Part shown: positions 7,309 through 17,990 of the stretch, in pieces
Layout of the letters: every line of letters starts with the position of its first letter
How positions within the stretch are numbered: the stretch's first letter is position 1
NCBI RefSeq assembly: GCF_000577615.1
Contig: NZ_CBXX010000018.1
Coordinates: forward strand, 17,610 to 81,609
Source: Herbaspirillum sp. RV1423
GTDB lineage: Bacteria > Pseudomonadota > Gammaproteobacteria > Burkholderiales > Burkholderiaceae_D
Direction of reading: 5' to 3'
DNA: 64,000 nt
The notes under the pieces: model-generated
What the model saw: only the letters and a program-made list of their open reading frames with translations
What the model was told of the DNA's origin: nothing
Database searches by the model: none
Translations under genes and position numbers: made by a program

Positions 7309-9981
7309 ATGTTCGGTTTTCGCAAAGAAGCCGTCGCGGCCGCCATGCCGTCCGTACACGATGCCGGCGCCAAGCCGCCCCTTGCTCCCGAGCGCGCGGC
7401 GGAACTGGAGATGCGCGGCATCGCCGTATTGACGCCGGAGGCCGCATTGCAACGGCAAAACGCCTCTCTGCTCGGCCTGTCGGCGGATGAAGCGGCAGAC
7501 AGGCTGCGCAACTGCGGTCCCAACATCATCGCATCCGAAGCCCGGCACGGCGGCTGGCGGCGCTTCATGCAATTGCTCGCCAGTCCCCTGTCGCTGATGC
7601 TGCTGGTACTGGCGAGCGTCAATTTTGCGATTGGCGAAGCATGGGGCGCACTCATGATCAGCGTCATGGTGATCCTGTCTTCGCTCTTGTCGTTCGTGCA
7701 GGAACATCGCTCGGACCGAGCCGCCCAGCGGCTGCGCTCGATGGTGGCGACCACCGCCACCGTGCTGCGCGCCGGCCGCGAGAAATCGGAAATCCCCTTG
7801 TCCGCGCTGGTCCCCGGCGATATCGTTTTCCTCTCGGCCGGCGACATTGCGCCTGCCGATGTACGGATTCTCTCCGCCAGGAACCTCTTCATCAGCCAGG
7901 CGGCGCTGACCGGAGAGTCGCTGCCGGTCGAGAAAACGCCCACGGCCCTCGCTGGCGCCGATGCCGACGCCGGCGCCTTCGCCGATCTCTCCAACCTGGC
8001 CTTCATGGGCACCAATGTCGTCAGCGGCACGGCGACCGCCGTGGTGATCGCCACGGGCAAGCGCACCGCGTTCGGCCATATTGCCGCCGACCTTCTCAAG
8101 AAACGCGAACTGACCAGCTTCGATCTGGGCATCAACCGGTACATCCGCCTGATCATGCGCGTCATGCTGGTAATGGTGCCGCTGGTGTTCCTGGTCAACG
8201 GCGCAACCAAGGGCGACTGGCTCGAAGCGCTGCTGTTCGCCGTCGCCGTCGCGGTGGGACTGGCGCCGGAGATGCTGCCGATGATCATCACCATCAACCT
8301 GGCCAAAGGCGCGCTGGCGATGTCGGAGAAAAAAGTCATCGTCAAGCGGCTCAACGCCATCCAGAACTTCGGCGCCATGGATATCCTGTGCACCGACAAG
8401 ACCGGCACGCTGACGCAGGACAAGATCATCCTCGAGAAGCACGTCGACATCAACGGCGCCGACTCGCAAAAGGTGGTCGAGTACGCCTACCTGAACAGCT
8501 ATTTCCAGACCGGCCTGAAGAATCTGCTCGACGTCGCCATCCTGGCCTATGCCGATGTGCACGAAAAGATCGAGCCGGACCGGCATTTCCGCAAGCTCGA
8601 CGAGCTGCCGTTCGACTTCGAACGGCGCCGCATGTCGGTCATCGTGCAGCAGGCCGACGGCGCACGGCTGCTCATCTGCAAAGGCGCGGTGGAAGAAATA
8701 CTCAGTATTTGCACGCATGCGGAACACGACGGCGTGCCTGCGCCGCTGGCCCCCCGACACGGCGCCGCGCTCAATGAAACGGTGGACGACCTGAACGAAG
8801 ACGGCTTCCGCGTGATCGCCGTGGCCTATCGGCAACTGCCGCCGGCAGACGGTCCGGGCGAACAAACCTTTTCCACTGCCGATGAATCGGCGCTGACGCT
8901 GGTCGGCTATATCGCCTTTCTCGATCCGCCCAAGGATAGCGCCGTCGAGGCGATCAAGGCGCTGCACCATTACGGCGTCACGGTCAAGGTGTTGAGCGGC
9001 GACAACGGCGCCGTCGTGCACAACGTCTGCCGCCATGTCGGCCTGTCCGGCGAACGTGTTGTCCTCGGCGACGACATCGACGCGCTGGACGACAAGGCGC
9101 TTGGCGAGCTGGCCGAACAGACGAGCATGTTCGCCAAGCTCAATCCGCGACAAAAGGCGCGCGTGATCCGCTGCCTGCAGCAACGCCGCCACGTGGTCGG
9201 CTATCTCGGCGACGGCATCAACGACGGTGCGGCACTGAAGAGCGCAGATGTCGGCATCTCGGTCGATAGCGCGGTCGACATCGCCAAGGAGTCGGCCGAC
9301 ATCATCCTCATGCGCAAGAGCCTGATGGTGCTGAAGGAAGGCGTCATCGAAGGACGCAAGGTGTTCGGCAACATCGCCAAGTACATCAAAATGAGTTCCA
9401 GCTCCAACTTCGGCAATATGCTCAGCGTGCTGGGCGCCAGCGCCATCCTGCCGTTCCTGCCGATGGCGCCGGTCCAGATCCTGCTCAACAACCTGCTCTA
9501 CGACTTTTCCCAGACCGCGATTGCCACCGATCACGTCGACAAGGACTACCTCAAACAGCCGCGCCGCTGGGAAATCGTCGATATCGGACGCTTCATGCTG
9601 GTGCTCGGGCCGGTAAGTTCCCTGTTCGACTATGTCACGTTCGCCACGCTGTGGTACGCCTTCGGCGCCGGAGAGCACCCGCTGCTGTTCCAGTCTGGCT
9701 GGTTTGTGGAATCGCTGCTATCGCAGACGCTGGTCGTGCATGTCATCCGCACCGGCAAGATACCCTTCATCCAGAGCAAGCCCAGTTTGCCGCTGTTGGT
9801 GACCACGGCGGCGATCTGCCTGCTGGCATTCTGGCTGCCGGCATCGCCCATGGCCCCCGCGCTGGGCCTGAGCGCGCTGCCGTTTTCGCTGAACGCCGCC
9901 ATTTTGGCCATCGTTGCGTGCTACCTGCTGGCCACGCAACTGTTGAAATCCTGGTTGATCCTGCGTTTTGGCCTGAAATGA
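7309..9981 (+). CDS. mgtA: P-type Mg2+-translocating ATPase (MgtA/MgtB family)
   Basis: This is an inner-membrane ATPase expected to import Mg2+. The 890 residues match MgtA (about 900). Visible motifs are TGESLPVEK (actuator), CTDKTGTLT with phosphorylated Asp363, KGAVEEIL in the nucleotide-binding domain and GDGINDGAAL in the hinge, where most family members have Pro-Ala after GDGIND. Transmembrane segments surround VGLAPEMLPMI, and the C-terminal block has SSSSNFGNMLSVLGASAILPFLPM and LLYDFSQTAIATDHVD, typical of MgtA. The start at 7309 avoids a 38-codon overlap with phaC. It appears to be cotranscribed with phaC from an FNR promoter, not from a PhoP or Mg2+-leader system; no long mgtA-type leader is present. 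Confidence 0.9.
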   Translation: MFGFRKEAVAAAMPSVHDAGAKPPLAPERAAELEMRGIAVLTPEAALQRQNASLLGLSADEAADRLRNCGPNIIASEARHGGWRRFMQLLASPLSLMLLVLASVNFAIGEAWGALMISVMVILSSLLSFVQEHRSDRAAQRLRSMVATTATVLRAGREKSEIPLSALVPGDIVFLSAGDIAPADVRILSARNLFISQAALTGESLPVEKTPTALAGADADAGAFADLSNLAFMGTNVVSGTATAVVIATGKRTAFGHIAADLLKKRELTSFDLGINRYIRLIMRVMLVMVPLVFLVNGATKGDWLEALLFAVAVAVGLAPEMLPMIITINLAKGALAMSEKKVIVKRLNAIQNFGAMDILCTDKTGTLTQDKIILEKHVDINGADSQKVVEYAYLNSYFQTGLKNLLDVAILAYADVHEKIEPDRHFRKLDELPFDFERRRMSVIVQQADGARLLICKGAVEEILSICTHAEHDGVPAPLAPRHGAALNETVDDLNEDGFRVIAVAYRQLPPADGPGEQTFSTADESALTLVGYIAFLDPPKDSAVEAIKALHHYGVTVKVLSGDNGAVVHNVCRHVGLSGERVVLGDDIDALDDKALGELAEQTSMFAKLNPRQKARVIRCLQQRRHVVGYLGDGINDGAALKSADVGISVDSAVDIAKESADIILMRKSLMVLKEGVIEGRKVFGNIAKYIKMSSSSNFGNMLSVLGASAILPFLPMAPVQILLNNLLYDFSQTAIATDHVDKDYLKQPRRWEIVDIGRFMLVLGPVSSLFDYVTFATLWYAFGAGEHPLLFQSGWFVESLLSQTLVVHVIRTGKIPFIQSKPSLPLLVTTAAICLLAFWLPASPMAPALGLSALPFSLNAAILAIVACYLLATQLLKSWLILRFGLK

Positions 9982-10003
9982 CATTTTGTGCACTGCGGAA
10001 CAT

Positions 10004-10045
10004 TTGATTGAAATCAAGGTGCGCCTTGCATATTGCCCGTAGACT
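10004..10045 (+). promoter_or_regulatory. FNR-dependent promoter for the nodT-to-usp operon
   Basis: TTGATTGAAATCAA (10004-10017) is a perfect FNR consensus. TAGACT (10040-10045) is centred 32 bp downstream. The box starts 22 bp after the mgtA stop and 76 bp before the GTG start of the lipoprotein gene. It heads a seven-gene run with overlapping or nearly touching genes. Confidence 0.9.
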
Positions 10046-10079
10046 GCTGCGCAGGGCATTCACCAACGCGGGAGCGAAC

Positions 10080-11555
10080 GTGGTTTCAAAAGCAGCATCG
10101 GCAGCGGTGGGAAAAAAATACATAACAGGCCGGCATTTGGCCGTCCTCGTCATGAGCCTGCAACTGACGGCTTGCGTTTCCTTGGCGCCGACCTATACGC
10201 GCCCGGCGTTGCCGGTTTCCGCAACCTATGCCGAAAACGATGCAGGCGAGCCGTACGAGGCCGCAACGGCAGGATGGCGCGGCTATTTTCAGGATGCGGG
10301 CCTGCAATCGCTGATCGCGCTGGCGCTGCGCAACAACCGCGACATGCAGGTCGCCGTGGCGCGGGTCGACGAGGCGCGCGCCGCCTACGGCATTGAACGC
10401 GCGGCCGAATTTCCGTCGATCGGCGCGCAAGCCGAAGTCGATCGTTCACGCGTGCCGGCCGATCTCAACCTGACAGGAAAACCGCTGGTGGGCAGCCAAT
10501 ACCAGGTCGGCCTGGGCATGGCCAGTTGGGAACTCGATTTCTGGGGCCGCGTGCGCAGCCTGAAGGATGCCGCGCTGGAAAACTATCTCGCCACCGATGC
10601 GGCGCGGCGCGCAGTCGGCATCGACCTTGTTGCACAAGTGGCAATCTCTTACCTGACGTTGTCCGAACTGAACGAACGGCTGTTCCTCGCCGGCCAGACG
10701 CTCGCCAGCCGCGTGGAAAGTTATCGCATCTTTTCACGCCGCGTTGACGTCGGCTCGACCTCGCGCCTCGACCTCAGCCAGGTGGAAGTGCTGCTGACCC
10801 AGGCCCAGGCGCTGGTGGCGCAACTGGAGCAAGATCGTGCAACGCAGGTGCATCGGTTGACCTTGCTGGCCGGCAGTACACTGCCGACTGCAATATTGCA
10901 GCAGCGGCTGTCGGCAGTCGACATGCCGGCCGGTCCGCGCGCGGGCCTGCCGTCGGACCTGCTGACCAACCGTCCCGACATCGTCGCCGCGGAACACAGG
11001 CTCAAGGCGGCGCATGCCAACATCGGCGCAGCGCGCGCGGCATTTTTCCCGCGTATCGCCCTGACCGGCTCGATCGGCACCGCCAGCGCCGAACTGGATG
11101 GCTTGTTCGGTTCCGGCAGCCGCGCCTGGGCATTTTCGCCATCGCTTTCCCTGCCGCTGTTCGACGGCGGCCTGCGCCGCAACAACCTCAGCCTGTCCGA
11201 AGCGCGTCGGGACATCGCCGTATCCACCTATGAAAAAACCGTTCAAAGCGCCTTTCGCGATGTCTCGGACGCCTTGTCCGCACACCGCTGGCTGACCCGC
11301 CAGGTGGAAATCGCCCAGGCGACGCTGGCGGCCCAGTCGGAACGCGCGCGCCTGTCGGTGCTGCGCTACAACAACGGTGCGGCGGCGTTCCTGGAAGTGC
11401 TCGATGCGCAGCGCGACCTGCTGACCGCACAACAGCAACTGGTACAACTGCAACGCGCCGTCGCCACCAGCAGCGTCAGCCTGTATGCCGCCATCGGCGG
11501 CGGTGCGGAAGACGACGGCCTCGACAACAAGACCACTTCGGATAACCCATCATGA
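10080..11555 (+). CDS. NodT/OprM-type outer-membrane efflux lipoprotein
   Basis: This is an outer-membrane channel of the RND/ABC efflux class. GTG 10080 is preferred because GGGAGCGAAC lies just upstream; an earlier in-frame ATG (10008) falls inside the FNR box. The 491-residue product has a signal peptide ending LQLTAC (lipobox, lipidated Cys), then APTYTRPALPVSATY, usual for NodT proteins. Two OEP repeats follow, with LTNRPDIVAAEHRLKAAHANIGAARAAFFPRIALTGSIG in the second. The start of the next gene overlaps its stop (ATGA), so it probably forms a tripartite pump with the HlyD and ABC proteins. E. coli yhiI-rbbA-yhhJ has no such partner gene adjacent, which makes this set more complete. Confidence 0.88.
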   Translation: MVSKAASAAVGKKYITGRHLAVLVMSLQLTACVSLAPTYTRPALPVSATYAENDAGEPYEAATAGWRGYFQDAGLQSLIALALRNNRDMQVAVARVDEARAAYGIERAAEFPSIGAQAEVDRSRVPADLNLTGKPLVGSQYQVGLGMASWELDFWGRVRSLKDAALENYLATDAARRAVGIDLVAQVAISYLTLSELNERLFLAGQTLASRVESYRIFSRRVDVGSTSRLDLSQVEVLLTQAQALVAQLEQDRATQVHRLTLLAGSTLPTAILQQRLSAVDMPAGPRAGLPSDLLTNRPDIVAAEHRLKAAHANIGAARAAFFPRIALTGSIGTASAELDGLFGSGSRAWAFSPSLSLPLFDGGLRRNNLSLSEARRDIAVSTYEKTVQSAFRDVSDALSAHRWLTRQVEIAQATLAAQSERARLSVLRYNNGAAAFLEVLDAQRDLLTAQQQLVQLQRAVATSSVSLYAAIGGGAEDDGLDNKTTSDNPS

Positions 11556-12625
11556 GCATCTCCCCGTCCCGCAAACTGATTCTGTCCTGCCTGGCGCTGG
11601 CGTTGCTGGCAGCGGCCTGGTACGGCTGGCAGCGCTTGCGCGCTGACGGTCCGGGCGACAATTTCGCCAGCGGCAACGGCCGGATCGAAGCCACGGAAAT
11701 CGACGTCGCCGCGAAACTGGGCGGACGGATCGAGGACATTCTGGTCAACGAAGGCGACTTCGTCAGTGCCGGCCAGCCGCTTGCGCACATGCAGATCCAG
11801 ACGCTCGAAGCGCAGCGCGACGAGGCGGTTGCGCGGCAGCAGCAATCCGTATCGGCGGTCGCCAGCGCGCAGGCGCAGGTGGCGGTGCGCGAAAGCGACT
11901 GGCAGGCTACCGAGGCGCAGGTGGCGCAACGCGAGAGCGAACTCGATGCCGCGCGGCGGCGTCTGGCGCGCTCGGAAACGCTGGTGCTGGAAGGGGCATC
12001 GTCGATCCAGGAAGTCGACGACGACCGCGCGCGCGTGCGCGGCATGCAGGCCGCGCTGGTGGCGGCCCAGGCCCAATCCAGGGCGGCAATGGCGGCAATC
12101 AATGCGGCGCGTACCCAGGTCGTCGGCGCCGACGCCACGGTGACCGCCGCCATCGCCACCGTCGCCCGCATCAAGGCGGACATCGACGACAGCGTGCTGA
12201 ATGCGCCGCGCAGCGGCCGCGTGCAATACCGCGTGGCCCAGCCCGGGGAAGTGCTCGGCGCCGGCGGCAAGGTGCTCAACCTGGTCGATCTGAGCGACGT
12301 CTACATGACGTTTTTCGTGCCCGAGACAGTCGCCGGCAAGCTGGCCATCGGCAGCGACGTGCGGCTGATCCTGGATGCCGCGCCCCAATACGTAATCCCG
12401 GCCAAGATATCGTTCGTTTCCAGCACGGCGCAGTTCACGCCCAAGACGGTCGAAACGGCCAGCGAACGCCAGAAACTGATGTTTCGCGTGAAGGCCCAGA
12501 TCGCTCCCGATCTCCTGGCGAAACACCTGAAACTGGTCAAGACCGGTTTGCCCGGCGTCGCCTGGGTCAAGCTCGGCGCGCAACCCGACTGGCCGCCTGA
12601 ACTGGCAGTGAAGGTACCACAGTGA
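11552..12625 (+). CDS. yhiI: HlyD-family periplasmic adaptor (YhiI-like)
   Basis: This is a membrane-fusion protein linking the inner-membrane ABC exporter to the outer-membrane channel. The 357-residue protein has one N-terminal membrane anchor ([18 protein letters not shown]). A biotinyl-lipoyl-like region ([36 protein letters not shown]) follows, then a long alanine/glutamine-rich coiled coil (about 85-200) and the second lipoyl half ([38 protein letters not shown]). Overlaps of 4 bp on both sides (ATGA with nodT, GTGA with rbbA) show tight coupling. Gene order with the two downstream genes equals E. coli yhiI-rbbA-yhhJ. Confidence 0.9.
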   Translation: MSISPSRKLILSCLALALLAAAWYGWQRLRADGPGDNFASGNGRIEATEIDVAAKLGGRIEDILVNEGDFVSAGQPLAHMQIQTLEAQRDEAVARQQQSVSAVASAQAQVAVRESDWQATEAQVAQRESELDAARRRLARSETLVLEGASSIQEVDDDRARVRGMQAALVAAQAQSRAAMAAINAARTQVVGADATVTAAIATVARIKADIDDSVLNAPRSGRVQYRVAQPGEVLGAGGKVLNLVDLSDVYMTFFVPETVAGKLAIGSDVRLILDAAPQYVIPAKISFVSSTAQFTPKTVETASERQKLMFRVKAQIAPDLLAKHLKLVKTGLPGVAWVKLGAQPDWPPELAVKVPQ

Positions 12626-15381
12626 ATCCCGACAGCGGCAACGCTGAAGCGCCGGCGCCCGTCGCCCGCCTGACAGGCGTCAGCCTGTTGCTGGGCAAGA
12701 CACAGGCGCTCGCCGACATCAACCTCGCGATTCCGGCCAGACAGATGGTCGGGCTGATCGGTCCCGACGGCGTGGGCAAATCCAGCCTGTTGTCCCTGCT
12801 GGCCGGCGCGCGCCGGCTCCAGCAGGGACAGGTCGACGTGCTCGGCGGCAGCATGGCCGACAAGCGTCACCGAGAAGACACCTGCCCACGCATCGCCTAC
12901 ATGCCGCAAGGCTTGGGAAAGAATCTTTATCCCACGCTGTCGGTCGAGGAAAACCTGCAGTTTTTCGGACGGCTGTTCGGACACGACGCCGCCACGCGCC
13001 GCCGCCGCATCGATGAACTGACCGGCAGCACCGGACTGAAGCCCTTCCTGTCGCGCCCGGCCGGCAAGCTGTCGGGCGGCATGAAGCAAAAACTCGGCTT
13101 GTGCTGCGCGCTGATCCACGATCCCGATCTGTTGATCCTCGACGAACCGACCACCGGCGTCGATCCGCTGTCGCGCGCGCAATTCTGGGAACTGATCGAG
13201 CGCATCCGCGCCGAACGCGAGGGTATGAGCGTCATCGTCGCCACGGCCTATATGGAAGAAGCCGACCGCTTCGACTGGCTGGTGGCGATGGACGACGGCA
13301 AGGTGCTGGCCACCGGCACGCCGCGCGAATTGCGCGAACGCGTCGGCGCCGCCTCGCTGGAAACCGCCTTCATCGCCTTGCTGCCGGAGCAGAAACGACG
13401 CAATCACCGCGCCGTCGTGGTGCCGCCGTTGCAGGCTTCGGAGAAAGATGAAATCGCCATTGAAGCCAAGGGACTGACGATGCGCTTCGGCGATTTCGTC
13501 GCCGTCGACCATGTCGATTTCCGCATACGGCGCGGCGAGATCTTCGGTTTCCTCGGCTCCAACGGTTGCGGCAAGTCGACCACGATGAAAATGCTGACCG
13601 GCCTGATTCCCGCCAGCGAAGGCCAGGCCTGGCTGTTCGGCCATGAAGTCGACAGCAGCGACATTGCCACGCGGCGCCGGGTCGGCTACATGTCGCAGTC
13701 CTTTTCGCTGTACGGCGAGCTGTCGGTGCGGCAAAACCTGGTGTTGCACGCCCGCCTGTTCCAGGTGCCGGCAGACGATATCCCTGCGCGCGTGACGGAA
13801 ATGGCGGAGCGATTCGGTCTGGTCGCGGTTCTCGACGAATTGCCTGAACGGCTTCCACTGGGCGTGCGCCAGCGTCTTTCGCTGGCGGTGGCGATGGTGC
13901 ATCGGCCGGAATTGCTGATCCTCGACGAGCCGACGTCAGGCGTCGATCCGGTGGCGCGCGACATGTTCTGGCAATTGATGATCGATCTGGCGCGCAACGA
14001 TCATGTGACGATCTTCATCTCCACGCATTTCATGAACGAAGCCGAGCGCTGCGACCGGATTTCGCTGATGCATGCCGGGCGCGTCCTGGTGAGCGCCAGT
14101 CCGGACGAACTGGTGCGGCAACGCGGCTCGGCGACATTGGAACAGGCCTTCATCAGCTATCTGAAGGAAGCCGACGGCGATCAGCAATCCGACCAGCCGG
14201 CAGCCGTCGGGGATCCACCCGTCGTCGCCGGCGAGCCTGCGCGCACGAGACGTTTCGGTTTCCACTTCGGCCGGGCCTACAGTTATGCCTTGCGCGAAAC
14301 GCTGGAGCTGCAACGCGACCCGGTGCGCGCGACGCTGGCCCTGCTGGGCACGGCGATCCTCATGTTCATCATCGGCTACGGCATCAGCCTGGATGTCGAG
14401 AATCTCTCCTACGCCGTGCTCGACCGCGATCAGACGGCGCTGAGCCAGAGCTATGCGCTGAACCTGTCCGGCTCGCGCTACTTCATCGAAAAGGCGCCGA
14501 TCGTCGATTACGGCGATCTCGACCGCCGCATGCGCGACGGCGAGCTGTCGCTGGCCATCGAGATCCCGCCGGGATTCGGCCGCGACCTGGAACGCGGCGC
14601 CTCGGCGCAGATTGGCGCCTGGGTCGACGGTTCCATGCCCATGCGCGCCGAAACGATACGCGGCTATGTGCAGGCGATGCACCAGATGTGGCTGGTCGAC
14701 ATGTCGACGCGCCGGCTTGGCGTGCGTCCGGTCTCGGCCAGCTCGGTCGAGACGCGCTATCGCTACAATCCCGACGTCAAAAGCCTGCCGGCCATGGTGC
14801 CAGCCGTCATTCCGATGCTGCTGATGATGATCCCGGCGATGCTGACGGCGCTGTCGATCGTGCGTGAAAAGGAATTGGGATCGATCATCAATCTTTATGT
14901 GACGCCGGTCACGCGCAGCGAATTCCTGCTCGGGAAGCAGTTTCCCTACGTGGTGCTGGGCATGCTCAACTTCCTGCTGCTGGCCTTGCTGGCGGTGACC
15001 GTGTTCGACGTGCCGATCAAGGGGAGTTTCGCGGCGCTGTCGCTGGCGGCGCTGATCTTCGTCATCTGTTCCACGGGTTTCGGCCTGCTGGCGTCGACAT
15101 TTACGAACAGCCAGATCGCGGCCATCTTCGTCACGATGATCGGCACCATCATTCCTTGCGTGCAATTTGCCGGCCTGCTCAATCCGGTGTCGTCGCTGGA
15201 AGGCGTCGGCGCGCTGATCGGACGGGTCTATCCGGCATCGCATTTCCTCACCATCAGCCGCGGCATCTTCAACAAGGCGCTCGACCTGTCCGGCCTGTGG
15301 CCGTCGTTCCAGGCGCTGCTGATCGCCGTACCAGTGATCCTCGGCCTGTCGGTGATGCTGCTGAAAAAGCAGGAGGGTTGA
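12622..15381 (+). CDS. rbbA: RbbA-type double ABC ATPase fused to ABC-2 permease
   Basis: The 919 residues match E. coli RbbA (911), called ribosome-associated ATPase although its build is that of an exporter. ABC domain 1 has Walker [10 protein letters not shown] (about 47-55), signature LSGGMKQKL and [12 protein letters not shown]. Domain 2 has GSNGCGKST (about 312-320) and [12 protein letters not shown], but its signature is degenerate (LPLGVRQRL). From about residue 550 an ABC-2 permease follows, with a large periplasmic loop and about five C-terminal membrane spans ([26 protein letters not shown]). It starts with GTG 12622, overlapping yhiI by 4 bp. The exported substrate or ribosomal role is unknown here. 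Its place in an FNR operon with ackA is unusual. Confidence 0.9.
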   Translation: MNPDSGNAEAPAPVARLTGVSLLLGKTQALADINLAIPARQMVGLIGPDGVGKSSLLSLLAGARRLQQGQVDVLGGSMADKRHREDTCPRIAYMPQGLGKNLYPTLSVEENLQFFGRLFGHDAATRRRRIDELTGSTGLKPFLSRPAGKLSGGMKQKLGLCCALIHDPDLLILDEPTTGVDPLSRAQFWELIERIRAEREGMSVIVATAYMEEADRFDWLVAMDDGKVLATGTPRELRERVGAASLETAFIALLPEQKRRNHRAVVVPPLQASEKDEIAIEAKGLTMRFGDFVAVDHVDFRIRRGEIFGFLGSNGCGKSTTMKMLTGLIPASEGQAWLFGHEVDSSDIATRRRVGYMSQSFSLYGELSVRQNLVLHARLFQVPADDIPARVTEMAERFGLVAVLDELPERLPLGVRQRLSLAVAMVHRPELLILDEPTSGVDPVARDMFWQLMIDLARNDHVTIFISTHFMNEAERCDRISLMHAGRVLVSASPDELVRQRGSATLEQAFISYLKEADGDQQSDQPAAVGDPPVVAGEPARTRRFGFHFGRAYSYALRETLELQRDPVRATLALLGTAILMFIIGYGISLDVENLSYAVLDRDQTALSQSYALNLSGSRYFIEKAPIVDYGDLDRRMRDGELSLAIEIPPGFGRDLERGASAQIGAWVDGSMPMRAETIRGYVQAMHQMWLVDMSTRRLGVRPVSASSVETRYRYNPDVKSLPAMVPAVIPMLLMMIPAMLTALSIVREKELGSIINLYVTPVTRSEFLLGKQFPYVVLGMLNFLLLALLAVTVFDVPIKGSFAALSLAALIFVICSTGFGLLASTFTNSQIAAIFVTMIGTIIPCVQFAGLLNPVSSLEGVGALIGRVYPASHFLTISRGIFNKALDLSGLWPSFQALLIAVPVILGLSVMLLKKQEG

Positions 15382-15382
15382 T

Positions 15383-16525
15383 ATGACAACCGCCCTGTCC
15401 CTGCGCTCCCTTGCCAACATCGCCCGCCTCGGCGTCAAGGAATTGTGGAGCCTGGCGCGCGACCCGATCATGCTGGTATTGATCGTCTACACCTTCACCG
15501 TATCGATCTATGTCGCCGCCACCGCCATGCCGGATAGCCTGCATCATGCCGCCATCGCCATCGTTGACGAAGACGGCTCACCCCTGTCGGCGCGCATCGC
15601 CGCCAGCTTTTATCCGCCTTATTTCAAGACGCCGGACATGATCTCGCTGAACCAGATGGATGTCGGCATGGACAACGGCAATTACACATTCGTGCTCGAC
15701 ATCCCTCCCGATTTCCAGCGCGACGTCCTGGCGGGCCGTTCGCCGACGGCGCAGCTCAATGTCGACGCCACGCGCATGAGCCAGGCGTTCACCGGCAACG
15801 CCTACATCCTCGACATCATCAACGCGGAGGTCACCGAATTCCTGCAGCGCTACCGCGGCGCGGCGCCCTTGCCCGTGGAACTGGTGCTGCACACCCGCTT
15901 CAACCCCAACCTCGAACGCGCGTGGTTCGGCGCGCTGATGGAGATCATCAACAACGTCACCATGCTGTCCATCATCCTGACCGGCGCCGCGCTGATCCGG
16001 GAACGCGAACACGGCACCATCGAGCATCTGCTGGTGATGCCGGTGACGCCGATGGAGATCATGCTGGCCAAGATCTGGTCGATGGGCCTGGTGGTCCTGA
16101 TCGCCGCGGCGGCGGCATTGCTGTTCATCGTCCAGGGCGCGTTGCAAGTGCCGATAGAAGGGTCGATAGGACTGTTCCTGCTGGTGGCGGCCCTGCACCT
16201 GTTCGCCACGACTTCGATGGGTATTTTCCTGGCGACGCTGGCGCGTTCGATGCCGCAGTTCGGCATGTTGCTGGTGCTGGTCCTGCTGCCGCTGCAATTG
16301 CTGTCGGGCGGTTCGACGCCGCGCGAGAGCATGCCGGTGCTGGTGCAGGACCTGATGCTGGCGGCGCCGACCACGCATTTCGTTTCCGCCGCCCAGGGAA
16401 TCCTGTACCGCGGCGCCGGAATTACTGTCGTCTGGCCGCAGATGCTGACCATCCTGGTGATCGGCGCGCTGTTGTTTTTTGCTTCGTTGACGCGTTTCCG
16501 CAAGACCATCAGCCAGATGGCCTGA
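15383..16525 (+). CDS. yhhJ: ABC-2 type permease (YhhJ-like)
   Basis: This is the inner-membrane partner permease of the RbbA-like protein, starting 1 bp after its stop. The 380-residue product has one N-terminal span (LVLIVYTFTVSIYVAATAM), a periplasmic domain of about 140 residues and five to six C-terminal spans around IINNVTMLSIILTGAALIREREHGTIEHLLVMPVTPMEIMLAKI, the conserved ABC-2 block. LLLPLQLLSGGSTPRESMP is also typical of the family. RbbA carries its own permease half, so the two proteins can form a heteromeric transmembrane unit (inferred from family architecture). Confidence 0.9.
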   Translation: MTTALSLRSLANIARLGVKELWSLARDPIMLVLIVYTFTVSIYVAATAMPDSLHHAAIAIVDEDGSPLSARIAASFYPPYFKTPDMISLNQMDVGMDNGNYTFVLDIPPDFQRDVLAGRSPTAQLNVDATRMSQAFTGNAYILDIINAEVTEFLQRYRGAAPLPVELVLHTRFNPNLERAWFGALMEIINNVTMLSIILTGAALIREREHGTIEHLLVMPVTPMEIMLAKIWSMGLVVLIAAAAALLFIVQGALQVPIEGSIGLFLLVAALHLFATTSMGIFLATLARSMPQFGMLLVLVLLPLQLLSGGSTPRESMPVLVQDLMLAAPTTHFVSAAQGILYRGAGITVVWPQMLTILVIGALLFFASLTRFRKTISQMA

Positions 16526-16571
16526 AGTGCGCGGCATTGGCGTTTTCGTTTTATGGAATCGGGAGAAGTCT

Positions 16572-17990
16572 ATGGACACCAACGATCTGGCACTCGTGCA
16601 AAATCGCGTCTTCGATGAAATCGCCATCGGCGACGAAGCCGTCGTCGAGCGCACGCTGACCGCGGAAGATATCCAACTGTTCGCCATCTTGTCGGGCGAC
16701 ATCAATCCGCAATACCTGGATGCCGCATTCGCCTCTTCCACCAGTTTTCACGGCGTGATCGCCCACGGCATGCTGGGCGGCGCGTTCATCTCTGCGTTGC
16801 TCGGCACCCGCCTGCCGGGACCGGGCACCGTTTATCTGGGACAAACGCTGAGGTTCCTCGCCCCGGCGCGCATCGGCGACACGCTGACCGTGCGCGTGCG
16901 CATCGCCGAACGCGACGAAGCCAGCAAGCGGCTGACCCTGGCCTGTTCCTGCGTCAACCAGGGCGGCGTCACCGTGGTCGAGGGCCAGGCCGAGGTGATC
17001 GCGCCCACGGAACGCATTTCGATGCCGCGCAGCACCTTGCCCGAGGTCAGGCTGACCGCCGGCGACAACGGCTTGCTGCGGCTGCTGCAACATGTGCGGC
17101 CGATGGGCGCGGTGACGACCGCGGTTGTGCATCCTTGCGATGCATTGAGTCTGTCGGCGGCGCTGGATGCGCATGCGGCCGGGCTGATCGATCCCATCCT
17201 GGTCGCCCCGCGCGCCAAACTGGAAATGGTTGCCGCCGACGCCGGCCTGGATATCTCCGCGCTGCGCATCGACGACGTGCCGCACAGCCACGCGGCCGCG
17301 GCGCATGCGGTCGCCCTGGTCGCCGACGGCGAGGCGGCTGCACTCATGAAAGGCAGCCTGCATACCGACGAACTGATGTCGGCCGTGCTGGCGAAGCCGG
17401 AACTGCGCACCGGCCGGCGCCTGAGCCATTGCTTCCTGATGCAGACGCCGGCCTATCCGCGTCCCTTCATCATTACCGACGCGGCCGTCAATATCGCGCC
17501 GACGCTGGACGAAAAAGCCGACATCGTGCGCAACGCCATCGGCCTGGCCCAGGCAATCGGCGTGGCGCAACCGCGCGTGGCGATCCTGGCGGCGGTGGAA
17601 ACCGTCAATCCGCACATGCCCGCCACGCTCGACGCGGCGGCCCTGTGCAAGATGGCCGACCGCGGCCAGATCACCGGCGCGATACTGGACGGCCCGCTGG
17701 CGTTCGACAACGCCATTTCGGCGGCAGCGGCGCGCATCAAGGGCATTACCTCGGAGGTAGCCGGCCGCGCGGATATCCTGGTCGTGCCCGACCTTGAAAG
17801 CGGCAACATGCTGGCCAAGCAACTGGAATATCTGGGTGGCGCCGCCAGCGCCGGCATCGTGCTCGGCGCCACGGTGCCGATCATCCTGACCAGCCGCGCC
17901 GATTCGCGCGAATCGCGGATCGCCTCCTGCGCCCTGGCGTTGCTGCTGACCGACCGGGAAAGAAAGACCGCAAAGAGGACGACATCATGA
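16572..17990 (+). CDS. Bifunctional MaoC-like enoyl-CoA hydratase / phosphate acyltransferase
   Basis: The 472-residue fusion has an N-terminal MaoC hot-dog domain (about 15-150; SGDINPQYLDAAFASSTSFHGVIAHGMLGGAFISALLG is the (R)-hydratase signature). The C-terminal phosphate acetyl/butyryltransferase domain (about 165-470) includes MKGSLHTDELM and VVPDLESGNMLAKQLEYL. The fusion is a recognised family in which the second domain converts acyl-CoA and phosphate to acyl-phosphate. It overlaps ackA by ATGA, so acyl-phosphate probably passes to the kinase for ATP. The hydratase half could interconvert crotonyl-CoA and (R)-3-hydroxybutyryl-CoA, the PHA precursor, linking polymer turnover to ATP formation; this is inference. 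The start at 16572 follows GGGAGAAG. Confidence 0.88.
   Translation: MDTNDLALVQNRVFDEIAIGDEAVVERTLTAEDIQLFAILSGDINPQYLDAAFASSTSFHGVIAHGMLGGAFISALLGTRLPGPGTVYLGQTLRFLAPARIGDTLTVRVRIAERDEASKRLTLACSCVNQGGVTVVEGQAEVIAPTERISMPRSTLPEVRLTAGDNGLLRLLQHVRPMGAVTTAVVHPCDALSLSAALDAHAAGLIDPILVAPRAKLEMVAADAGLDISALRIDDVPHSHAAAAHAVALVADGEAAALMKGSLHTDELMSAVLAKPELRTGRRLSHCFLMQTPAYPRPFIITDAAVNIAPTLDEKADIVRNAIGLAQAIGVAQPRVAILAAVETVNPHMPATLDAAALCKMADRGQITGAILDGPLAFDNAISAAAARIKGITSEVAGRADILVVPDLESGNMLAKQLEYLGGAASAGIVLGATVPIILTSRADSRESRIASCALALLLTDRERKTAKRTTS

Noticed and set aside
7093..9678. 861-codon open frame opposite the mgtA gene
   Set aside because: It is antisense to a clear P-type ATPase. The translation is rich in His, Arg, Gln and Asp, as expected for the complement of a high-G+C gene.
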